A stretch of 13,337 nt of DNA from an uncultured Bacilli bacterium (GTDB lineage: Bacteria > Bacillota_I > Bacilli_A > RF39 > UBA660): NCBI GenBank assembly GCA_949746915.1, contig CATKEA010000126.1:1-13337 (forward strand), read 5' to 3'. Below, piece by piece: positions 7,142 to 13,267 of the stretch (position 1 is the stretch's first letter; every line of letters begins with the position of its first letter). The position numbers and the translations under genes were made by a program. The notes below the pieces were generated by a model. The model was not told the origin of the DNA. It ran no database searches and saw only the letters and a program-made list of their open reading frames with translations.

Positions 7142-7596
7142 TGATAAAAATAATAAGTGTCGGAAAAATAAAAGAAGACTATCTTACTGATGCAATAAAC
7201 GAATATAAAAAACGTCTTCAGAAATATACAAATATTGAAATTATTGAGATACCTGATGAAGGTTTAGAAGATGAAATCGTAGTAAAACGAAAAGAAAAAG
7301 ATAAAATAAAAAAAATCCTAAATCAAAAAGATTTCATAATCACCATGGAAATAGATGGTAAACAACTAACATCTGAAGAATTTGCCAAAAAATTAGACAA
7401 TATAAATATAGCAAATCCTAATATAACATTTATCATAGGTGGATCATATGGTTTAGATGAAGAAATAAAACAAATGTCAAATTATAAATTATCTTTTTCT
7501 AAGATGACATTTCCTCATCAACTATTTAGAGTAATATTATTAGAACAAATATATAGAACATATAAAATAAGAAATAATGAAAAATACCATAAATAA
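7141..7596 (+). CDS. rlmH: 23S rRNA (pseudouridine-1915-N3)-methyltransferase RlmH
   Basis: RlmH is a SPOUT-class, AdoMet-dependent enzyme that methylates pseudouridine 1915 in helix 69 of 23S rRNA on assembled 70S ribosomes. The 151-residue product has near-normal length. It starts MIKIISVGKIKEDYL, has the trefoil-knot cofactor loop FIIGGSYGLDEEI (about 97-109), and ends with the SKMTFPHQLFRVILLEQIYRTYKI block and an NEKYHK tail (146-151) close to the usual NxPYHK. Its ATG shares one base with the walJ stop (TAATG). The last codons lie inside the terminator stem. Gene neighbourhood with walJ is conserved in Bacilli. Confidence 0.96.
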   Translation: MIKIISVGKIKEDYLTDAINEYKKRLQKYTNIEIIEIPDEGLEDEIVVKRKEKDKIKKILNQKDFIITMEIDGKQLTSEEFAKKLDNINIANPNITFIIGGSYGLDEEIKQMSNYKLSFSKMTFPHQLFRVILLEQIYRTYKIRNNEKYHK

Positions 7597-7613
7597 TTAT
7601 ATGGTATTTTTTT
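7580..7613 (+). terminator. intrinsic terminator overlapping the 3' end of rlmH
   Basis: A perfect 12 bp stem (7580-7591 with 7600-7611) closes an 8-base loop, and the 3' arm merges into a seven-T run (7607-7613). The 5' arm is made of the last rlmH codons, and the stop codon (7594-7596) lies in the loop. It closes the six-gene unit that starts at the promoter near 2002. Confidence 0.9.
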
Positions 7614-7621
7614 GACAAAAT

Positions 7622-7650
7622 CAGACAAATTTTAAGTTTAAAATTATAGT
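7622..7650 (+). promoter_or_regulatory. possible promoter of the symporter gene
   Basis: CAGACA (7622-7627) and TATAGT (7645-7650) are 17 bases apart. Transcription would then start only about four bases before the ATG at 7661 and would exclude the AGGTGA ribosome site (7651-7656). A second option uses the perfect TTGACA at 7612-7617 with TTTAAA at 7637-7642, a long 19-base spacer, and keeps the ribosome site. A promoter is expected here because a strong terminator lies just upstream. Confidence 0.35.
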
Positions 7651-7660
7651 AGGTGATAAA

Positions 7661-8956
7661 ATGATTAAAATATTAAATACTGTTTTATGGCAAACAGCAA
7701 TAGTCTTTCTTTTAGGTGGAGGATTATATTTTACTTTTAAATTGAAAGGTGTTCAATTTAAATTTATAGACATGCTAAAAAGTTTTAAATCAGATCAATC
7801 AGATACTCAAGTTACTCCATTTAAAAGCTTAACAATGGCACTTGCAGCAAGAATAGGAGTAGGATCTCTAGCTGGGATAGCCCTTGCTATATATGTAGGA
7901 GGAAAAGGAACAATATTTTGGATTTGGGTATCAGCCATTATAACCAGTGTTAATGCCTTCTCAGAAAGCCTCCTTGGAATCAAATATCACGAAAAAATAA
8001 ATGATCAATATGTAGGAGGTCCAGCATATTACATAGACAAAGGCTTAAAAAAGAAAAATCTCGCCAAATGTTATGCTTTTTTAATTATATTTGCCTACAT
8101 AGTAGGATTTATGTCTATTCAAGCTAATACAATTGCCAACTCAATTAATAATTATTATGACATTGCTCCATTGATAACTGGTCTTATAGTAGCAATAATT
8201 TCTGGATATATAATAATAAAAGGACTAAAAGAAATTTTAGATGTAACAAGTATTTTAGTACCAATTATGGGGATAAGTTATTTACTTTTAAGTGTAATTA
8301 TAGTTGTTATAAATTATCAAAAAATACCAGAAGTTTTAACATCAATTGTTCAAGATGCCTTTAATTTTAAAGCTTTAACAACTGGTTTATTAACAACCTT
8401 TGTCATAGGTATCCAAAGAGGAGTATTTTCAACAGAAGCAGGTTTAGGTAGTGGTGCTATAGCATCAGGAGCAGTACCAACAAATGACTCAATTAAAATA
8501 GGACTAACTCAGGTATTAGGTATCTATTTTACTAGTTTTATAATATGTACAGCAACAGCTTTAATTATTTTAACATCTCCATATGAAACACTTAATATAA
8601 ATAATATTAACGGAATAGAAATAACCCAGTTTGCCTTAAACTATCATTTAGGAAAGCTAGGAATAACAATACTAGTAATATCTATTATTGCTTTTGCTTT
8701 TTCAACTATTATAGCAGGATATTATTATGGAGAAAGTAATCTAAAATATCTAAAAGGAAAACTAAGAAAATCAGATTTATTTATTTTAAAAACACTAACA
8801 ATTATTATTTTAATAATAGGTAGCATTGTATCAGCAAGTTTTTTATGGAGTTTAGTAGATATTTTAGTAGCCATAATGGCCATTATTAATATGTATTCAT
8901 TAATTTCCTTAAGAAAAGTAGTTATTAAAGAATATAATACCTATCAAAAAAAATAA
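7661..8956 (+). CDS. AGCS-family sodium:amino acid (alanine/glycine) symporter
   Basis: A 431-residue polytopic membrane protein with about 11 hydrophobic segments, from the AGCS (DagA/AlsT) family that imports alanine, glycine or related amino acids with sodium. Recognisable blocks are PFKSLTMALAARIGVGSLAG (53-72), FWIWVSAIITSVNAFSES (86-103), YVGGPAYYIDKGL (117-129), GVFSTEAGLGSGAIASGA (254-271), AFAFSTIIAGYYYGE (344-358) and a C-terminal LVDILVAIMAIINMYSLI helix. It is shorter than most members (450-490) because the C-terminal tail ends soon after the last helix. The usual GTGN is GVGS (66-69), and FSNEAG is FSTEAG, so the substrate may differ from alanine. AGGTGA lies five bases before the ATG. 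It is probably transcribed alone or with ung. Confidence 0.88.
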   Translation: MIKILNTVLWQTAIVFLLGGGLYFTFKLKGVQFKFIDMLKSFKSDQSDTQVTPFKSLTMALAARIGVGSLAGIALAIYVGGKGTIFWIWVSAIITSVNAFSESLLGIKYHEKINDQYVGGPAYYIDKGLKKKNLAKCYAFLIIFAYIVGFMSIQANTIANSINNYYDIAPLITGLIVAIISGYIIIKGLKEILDVTSILVPIMGISYLLLSVIIVVINYQKIPEVLTSIVQDAFNFKALTTGLLTTFVIGIQRGVFSTEAGLGSGAIASGAVPTNDSIKIGLTQVLGIYFTSFIICTATALIILTSPYETLNINNINGIEITQFALNYHLGKLGITILVISIIAFAFSTIIAGYYYGESNLKYLKGKLRKSDLFILKTLTIIILIIGSIVSASFLWSLVDILVAIMAIINMYSLISLRKVVIKEYNTYQKK

Positions 8957-8961
8957 TCTCA

Positions 8962-8970
8962 TGATATAAT
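8962..8970 (+). promoter_or_regulatory. extended -10 promoter of ung
   Basis: TGATATAAT (8962-8970) matches the extended -10 consensus; the -35 region (TATCAA at 8942-8947, 17-base spacing) is weak. Transcription near 8977 would give a leader of about 12 bases that begins right at the AGGTGA ribosome site (8978-8983). No terminator separates it from the symporter gene, so read-through is also possible. Confidence 0.55.
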
Positions 8971-8988
8971 TATAAATAGGTGATAAAA

Positions 8989-9666
8989 ATGATAGGTAAT
9001 AGTTGGGATGAAATTTTAAAAAAAGAATTTAATAAAGATTATTTTAAAGATTTACTAGACTTCGTCAAAAAAGAATATCAAACAAAAACAATATATCCAA
9101 AAGAAACAGAAATATTTAATGCTTTTCGTAAGACAAGCTATGAAGATACAAAAGTAGTTATTCTAGGACAAGATCCATACCATGGAATAAATCAAGCACA
9201 TGGTCTATCTTTTTCAGTAAAAGATGGAATAAAATGTCCACCATCACTAGTTAATATATATAAAGAACTAAATGATGATTTAAATATCAAAATACCAACA
9301 ACAGGAAACTTAATACCATGGACAGAAGAAGGAGTTTTACTATTAAATGCAACCCTTACAGTTGAAGCATCAAAACCAGGCTCACATCAAGGAAAAGGAT
9401 GGGAAACATTCACAGATGAAGTAATAAAAATAATAAATGATAAAAATACACCAGTAGTATTTATTCTTTGGGGAAACTATGCTAGACAAAAGAAAAAACT
9501 AATAACTAATTCACTTCATTATATAATTGAATCTCCTCATCCATCTCCATTCTCAGCATATAATGGTTTCTTTGGAAGTAAGCCATTTTCAAAAACAAAT
9601 AACTTTCTAATATCAAAAGGATTAAAACCAATTAATTGGGAAATAAAAGAACCAGTACACGAATAA
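8989..9666 (+). CDS. ung: uracil-DNA glycosylase (family 1)
   Basis: Removes uracil from DNA arising by cytosine deamination or dUTP misincorporation, the first step of base-excision repair. The 225-residue product has all family-1 motifs: GQDPYHG (60-66) with catalytic D62 and the thymine-excluding Y64; LLLNATLTV with N120 for uracil recognition; ILWGNYAR (159-166); and HPSPFSA (184-190) with H184 and the DNA-intercalation loop. HPSP is followed by Phe where most members have Leu. ATG 8989 is preferred to the in-frame GTG at 8980, because AGGTGA (8978-8983) overlaps the GTG and is spaced for the ATG. The stop codon directly abuts that of the convergent lemA-like gene. Confidence 0.97.
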   Translation: MIGNSWDEILKKEFNKDYFKDLLDFVKKEYQTKTIYPKETEIFNAFRKTSYEDTKVVILGQDPYHGINQAHGLSFSVKDGIKCPPSLVNIYKELNDDLNIKIPTTGNLIPWTEEGVLLLNATLTVEASKPGSHQGKGWETFTDEVIKIINDKNTPVVFILWGNYARQKKKLITNSLHYIIESPHPSPFSAYNGFFGSKPFSKTNNFLISKGLKPINWEIKEPVHE

Positions 9667-9682
9667 TTACTGATTCTTTTTT
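9645..9682. terminator. bidirectional terminator between ung and the lemA-like gene
   Basis: GAACCAGTA (9649-9657) pairs with TACTGATTC (9668-9676), flanked by AAAA (9645-9648) and TTTTTT (9677-9682). On the plus strand one C-A mismatch interrupts the stem. On the minus strand the same position is a G-U wobble, so the hairpin is better for the lemA-like transcript. Both stop codons lie inside it. Confidence 0.75.
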
Positions 9683-10227
9683 AATATTTCAAACATTTCT
9701 TGTTTTTCATTTGAATAAAAATCTTTAAGTTTATAATGCCATAATTTTCCAACTACATTAGAAGGAAAACATTTAATTAATTTATTGTAACTAACTACAT
9801 AATCATTATAATACTTTTTAGCAGCAGTTAAATCATTAACAGCATCTGTAATATCATACTTAATATCAATAAGCTGCTCATTATCTAGAAGGACAGCACT
9901 ACTATCAATAAGTTCTTGTAAAGCAAATCTACATTCATTAAGTTCTTTATCAAGAGCAAAATTAGTTAATTTCTTATTCTTTATTTTTGTTAAATTAATA
10001 ATAGCCTTCTCATCTTCAAATTTACTGTCAATTTCCTTTATAACAGGAATTGTTCTAGATAGTTGTTCCTCTAATTTATCAAGTAACACATCAATATTAT
10101 TTTCAGCTTCACTAATTCTGACAATACATTTTTGATAGTTATTATAGCTGTTTATAATAGTTATACCAATAAAAGCTAAAATAGACATAACTAATGATAT
10201 TAGTACAATTATTGGAATTATATCCAT
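9667..10227 (-). CDS. LemA family protein
   Basis: A 186-residue protein of the LemA family: one N-terminal transmembrane helix (about 4-26), then a helical, coiled-coil-prone domain. The C-terminal family signature is clear: AAKKYYNDYVVSYNKLI followed by a CFPSNVVG turn (about residues 135-160) and a W/F-containing KLKDFYSNE end. The N-terminal part has the YNNYQKCIVRISEAENNIDVLL helix, where LemA proteins usually have an NxLV-type start and a DVQLKRR motif; here it is DVLLDKLEEQL. The biochemical role of LemA proteins is unresolved. ATG 10227 is chosen over TTG 10230 because GAGGTGG (10238-10232) is better spaced for it. It lies downstream of the GerQ homologue on the same strand but has its own promoter. 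Confidence 0.85.
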   Translation of the reverse strand: MDIIPIIVLISLVMSILAFIGITIINSYNNYQKCIVRISEAENNIDVLLDKLEEQLSRTIPVIKEIDSKFEDEKAIINLTKIKNKKLTNFALDKELNECRFALQELIDSSAVLLDNEQLIDIKYDITDAVNDLTAAKKYYNDYVVSYNKLIKCFPSNVVGKLWHYKLKDFYSNEKQEMFEILKKNQ

Positions 10228-10249
10228 CAAACCACCTCATTGTAATAAA

Positions 10250-10278
10250 ATTATATCAAAATAAAAAGAATGTTACAA
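10250..10278 (-). promoter_or_regulatory. promoter of the lemA-like gene
   Basis: On the minus strand TTGTAA (10278-10273) and TATAAT (10255-10250) are spaced by exactly 17 bases. TG at 10258-10257 adds an extended -10 (TGATATAAT). Transcription would start near 10243, just before the GAGGTGG ribosome site. The -35 hexamer lies at the apex of the terminator of the upstream gerQ homologue. Confidence 0.75.
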
Positions 10279-10287
10279 CATCCTTTT
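10263..10287 (-). terminator. intrinsic terminator of the gerQ homologue
   Basis: On the minus strand AAAAGGATGT pairs with ACATTCTTTT around a TGTA loop, with one G-U pair, and the 3' arm ends in a run of five T. It begins at the gerQ stop codon. The small hairpin is nearly symmetric and could also work weakly on the plus strand. Confidence 0.65.
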
Positions 10288-10654
10288 AGTAATTAATTGG
10301 TCCGTTAAAAGTTACATAATTTATATAAATCATCCATATAAGAATCCATGTTCCATTACTATCCAAAAGAACATAATCTTTACCAGATTCCCTAATAACT
10401 CCAGTAAACACCTTATCACGCCATTCGATAGAGTCTGAGTAAGACAAATAGAATGAAGCCTCTTTACCAATGTTAAGTCTAAATATATTATCTACATAAT
10501 CAACATTCTGTGCTACCTGTGTGCCATTCATTCCAGGAATATTATTAAGGTTTGGTAAATTATTAATATTAGGAGTATTAGGCATATTGGCTGGATTATT
10601 AATACCATTTGTCATACCATTAGGAGTACTTGATGGGTAATAATTATTATTCAT
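10286..10654 (-). CDS. gerQ: GerQ-like spore coat protein homologue
   Basis: A 122-residue protein. Its C-terminal 70 residues match the spore coat protein GerQ (YwdL): YVDNIFRLNIGKEASFYLSY (53-72), W78 and a KVFTGVIRESGKDYVLL block (81-97), then WMIYINYVTFNGPI near the end, corresponding to the LLMIYLDYVTFDEEI type ending of B. subtilis GerQ. The N-terminal 50 residues are low complexity, rich in Asn, Pro, Met and Gly, and contain no lysine. In B. subtilis GerQ is needed for coat localisation of the lytic enzyme CwlJ and is cross-linked by transglutaminase. Neither partner gene is in this window, but ung is also a loose neighbour of gerQ in Bacillus. AGAAAGGA (10670-10663) is eight bases before the ATG. 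Homology is strong; a spore role is inferred. Confidence 0.8.
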   Translation of the reverse strand: MNNNYYPSSTPNGMTNGINNPANMPNTPNINNLPNLNNIPGMNGTQVAQNVDYVDNIFRLNIGKEASFYLSYSDSIEWRDKVFTGVIRESGKDYVLLDSNGTWILIWMIYINYVTFNGPINY

Positions 10655-10683
10655 ATAATCAATCCTTTCTAGTTTACAGTAAA

Positions 10684-10712
10684 ATTATATGAAACAAATA
10701 GTAAATTATTAA
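10684..10712 (-). promoter_or_regulatory. promoter of the gerQ homologue (sigma-A or sigma-E type)
   Basis: On the minus strand TATAAT (10689-10684) has TTAATA (10712-10707) 17 bases upstream. Read as CATATAAT (10691-10684) the -10 also differs by only one base from the sigma-E pattern CATACAnT, with ATA at 10709-10707, 15 bases upstream. GerQ is mother-cell, sigma-E-controlled in B. subtilis, so either reading is possible. Confidence 0.45.
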
Positions 10713-10718
10713 TAAACA

Positions 10719-10727
10719 TGATAGAAT
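10719..10727 (+). promoter_or_regulatory. extended -10 promoter of pduL
   Basis: TGATAGAAT (10719-10727) is an extended -10 element with one mismatch to TATAAT. The -35 region is weak (TAGTAA at 10699-10704). Transcription near 10734 precedes the AAGGGA ribosome site (10739-10744). Its -35 region overlaps the gerQ promoter spacer on the other strand, so the two divergent promoters may interfere. Confidence 0.5.
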
Positions 10728-10748
10728 GTTTTAGAAAGAAGGGATAAT

Positions 10749-11315
10749 ATGAAAGTTCAAATTGGAATAAGTAACCGTCATGTTCATTTAACAGAAGAAG
10801 ACTTTAAAATTCTGTTTGGAAATGATAGTATCTTAGAAAATATTAAAGATTTAAAACAACCAGGACAATATGCTTCAGGAAGCAAAGTAGATGTTCAAAC
10901 TGAAAAAAATATCATAAGAGGATTAAGAGTACTAGGACCATTAAGAAATTATACTCAAGTAGAATTATCTAAAACAGATAGTTATACTTTAGGTATTAAT
11001 CCTCCAGTAAGAGAAAGTGGTAATTTAACTGATGCTAGCACTGTAACTATTATTGGACCTAATGGTAAAATAACTAAACCGTGTGCTATTATAGCAAATA
11101 GACATATTCATATTGATCATAAAACAAGAGAAGAGTTAGGTTTATTAGATGTCGAAGAAGTCCAAGTCAAGGTAGAAGGAGAAAAAGGTGTAACTTTTGA
11201 TCATGTTTCAATAAAAGAACAAGAACCTTCTTATTTTGAAATGCACTTAGATACTGATGATTCTAATGGATCATTACTAAAACAAGACACTTTTGGAACA
11301 ATAATAAAATACTAG
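10749..11315 (+). CDS. pduL: PduL-type phosphate acyltransferase (phosphotransacylase)
   Basis: A 188-residue zinc-dependent phosphotransacylase that interconverts acyl-CoA (acetyl- or propionyl-CoA) and acyl phosphate. It is structurally unrelated to Pta. The two beta-barrel repeats are visible: ISNRHVHLT (7-15) at the start of the first and IANRHIHID (115-123) at the start of the second. Expected metal ligands are H11 and H13, H119 and H121, and H166 in FEMHLDTDDSNG. No N-terminal encapsulation extension and no microcompartment shell genes are seen, so it is probably the free cytosolic form that feeds acetyl phosphate to acetate kinase. Start: AAGGGA (10739-10744) before the ATG. Transcribed divergently from gerQ; its stop overlaps the convergent PBP gene. 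Confidence 0.92.
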   Translation: MKVQIGISNRHVHLTEEDFKILFGNDSILENIKDLKQPGQYASGSKVDVQTEKNIIRGLRVLGPLRNYTQVELSKTDSYTLGINPPVRESGNLTDASTVTIIGPNGKITKPCAIIANRHIHIDHKTREELGLLDVEEVQVKVEGEKGVTFDHVSIKEQEPSYFEMHLDTDDSNGSLLKQDTFGTIIKY

Positions 11316-11331
11316 TTAGAATCTAGTATTT
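11307..11331. terminator. hairpin between convergent pduL and PBP genes
   Basis: A perfect 9 bp stem (11307-11315 with 11323-11331) closes a 7-base loop. On the minus strand it is followed by a T-rich TTATTATTGTT stretch, suiting the PBP transcript. On the plus strand the tail after the stem is poor in T, so it would be a weak terminator for pduL. The 5' arm contains the overlapping TAG stops of both genes. Confidence 0.55.
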
Positions 11332-13267
11332 CATCAAAAACTGGATCAGTAAAGGAAGGTTCTGTACCCTTAACATAGTACATAATCTTCTTTTTTGTAT
11401 CACTTTCACTAGCAGGCATTCCTGTAATTGGATTAGTTAAAACACCGACTACATTATTAGGCATTTCATACCAATTATCTTCTTTATCCTTTAGATATCC
11501 CTCAATTGAATCTGCAAAGATACTTTTAACATACTTATAATCATTTAATGGTATATCACGATTATCATCATAACCAACCCAAACACTACACAAAATATCT
11601 TTATTATAACCAATAGACCAACTATCTGTATCAGTACTACCACTCTTTAAAGCGATTTTGTGATGTAGTTTAGCAGCAATTGATAAAGCTGTTGGATAAT
11701 TATAATCTATAAATGTAGAATCATAAGTAGAAGTAAGTAAATTATTTAAAATGAAGGTTAAACTCTTATTAAGAACAGCTTCGTGCTTAATATTTCTATC
11801 ATATAAAACATTGCCTTTTAAATCTTCAACCCTCGAAATTAAATGACCTTCTACTTTATATCCTTCATTAGCAAAAGCTGCATAACTATTAGCCATTTCA
11901 ATCATATTTATACTAGCAGTACCCAAAGGAAGAGAAGGAATTAATTCTAAATTAGCAGATATTCCAAGTCTTTTAGCTATATTTACTAATGCATCCTCTC
12001 CTAAAAACATGTGTGTTTTAACTGCATAAATATTATCAGAATAACTAATAGCAGTAGCAAGTGATATTGGTTTATCACCATAAGTTCCACCAGCATTTTG
12101 TGGAGAATATGTTTGATTATTAGAAAAAGTAAAGGTTGTTTCTTCACTAGTAAAAGTTGTACTAGAAGTAAAACCATTTTCTAAAGCAGCATAATATAAA
12201 AGAGGTTTCATAGTAGAACCAACCTGTCTTTTAGACTGATAAGCTCTATTATATTGAGATTTATTAAAATCGCGACCACCAACTAATGCCAGTATTTTTC
12301 CAGTATTAGGATCCATCATAATACTAGCAGCTTGTAAATCAGTATCATTTCCTAAGTTATTTTTAATAGCATCTTCTAGAGCCTTTTGAGCATCCATATT
12401 AAGATTAGTATATATTTTGATACCACCAGTTTCTAAATAAGAAGAAGGAATCTCTCGTAATGTTTTAAGTTCCCTAATAACAGCATCCTGATAATACATA
12501 ACAGTTGCTAATTGGTTTGTTTCTTTTTTTCCATAAAAAGAAAACTGATAATTAATGGCTTGATTGTAATCATCCTCCGTAATCACATTATTTTTTAACA
12601 GATTATTAAGAATCATTCTTTGTCTTTTAGTAGCTAATTCCAAATTAACTAAAGGAGAATAGTATGAAGGTGATTTTGGAATACCAGTAAGCATTGCAGC
12701 TTCAGCCAGATTTAAGTCCTTTGCACTTTTATTGAAATAGTAATTACTAGCATTTTCAATACCATACATACCATGTCCATAATTAATTGTGTTCAAATAT
12801 CCCTCTAGAATTTCATCTTTACTATAATGGGTTTCTAACCTCATCGTCAACCACATTTCATTCCATTTTCTTTCCCACGTTTTATCAAAATCCAAGAATA
12901 AGTTCTTTGCATATTGTTGTGATATAGTAGAAGCACCTTGTTTTCTAGATTTTGTAGTTACATTTATATACAAAGCTTTCATAATACGTAAAAAATCAAA
13001 ACCTTTATGTTTATAGAAACTTTTATCCTCGGTATAAATAGTAGCTTGTACCAAATAATCAGAAATATCATCTAAAGAAACCCATTCTTGTGAACCACTA
13101 CCTTGAAAGAACAAAGCTTCATTACTGTCATACATTAAAAAAGCATTGGCACTTTTTATTTCTAATTTTGGAGTTAACTTAGCATAGCCATAAAAACCAA
13201 AAAGAACAACAAGACCAAATAAAAATATAAATGTAAAAAATTTTATTAATTTCTTTATCTTTTTCAT
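11312..13267 (-). CDS. class A penicillin-binding protein (bifunctional transglycosylase/transpeptidase)
   Basis: A 651-residue PBP1-type enzyme that polymerises glycan chains from lipid II and cross-links their peptides outside the membrane. A short basic N-terminus and a transmembrane helix (about 8-28) are followed by a GT51 domain (about 60-235), with EDKSFYKHKGFD (E80), KQGASTISQQ (109-118), RKWNE (E137) and the KDEILEGYLN motif. The transpeptidase domain (about 310-600) has STMK (S351, K354), SDN (410-412) and KSGST (541-545). Both active sites look complete. No PASTA or long C-terminal extension follows. Of three in-frame starts (TTG 13306, ATG 13279, ATG 13267) the last is chosen, since GGAGG (13277-13273) lies five bases before it. 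No convincing promoter is seen in the 70 bases upstream inside the window. Confidence 0.95.
   Translation of the reverse strand: MKKIKKLIKFFTFIFLFGLVVLFGFYGYAKLTPKLEIKSANAFLMYDSNEALFFQGSGSQEWVSLDDISDYLVQATIYTEDKSFYKHKGFDFLRIMKALYINVTTKSRKQGASTISQQYAKNLFLDFDKTWERKWNEMWLTMRLETHYSKDEILEGYLNTINYGHGMYGIENASNYYFNKSAKDLNLAEAAMLTGIPKSPSYYSPLVNLELATKRQRMILNNLLKNNVITEDDYNQAINYQFSFYGKKETNQLATVMYYQDAVIRELKTLREIPSSYLETGGIKIYTNLNMDAQKALEDAIKNNLGNDTDLQAASIMMDPNTGKILALVGGRDFNKSQYNRAYQSKRQVGSTMKPLLYYAALENGFTSSTTFTSEETTFTFSNNQTYSPQNAGGTYGDKPISLATAISYSDNIYAVKTHMFLGEDALVNIAKRLGISANLELIPSLPLGTASINMIEMANSYAAFANEGYKVEGHLISRVEDLKGNVLYDRNIKHEAVLNKSLTFILNNLLTSTYDSTFIDYNYPTALSIAAKLHHKIALKSGSTDTDSWSIGYNKDILCSVWVGYDDNRDIPLNDYKYVKSIFADSIEGYLKDKEDNWYEMPNNVVGVLTNPITGMPASESDTKKKIMYYVKGTEPSFTDPVFDEILDSN

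Noticed and set aside
7612..7617. Perfect TTGACA as the -35 of the symporter gene
   Set aside because: It overlaps the rlmH terminator tail and the best TATAGT lies 27 bases downstream; a 19-base spacer to TTTAAA is possible but weak, so it is mentioned only as an alternative.
10749..11315. PduL as a sign of a bacterial microcompartment locus
   Set aside because: No shell, signature enzyme or encapsulation peptide is visible; neighbours are gerQ and a PBP.
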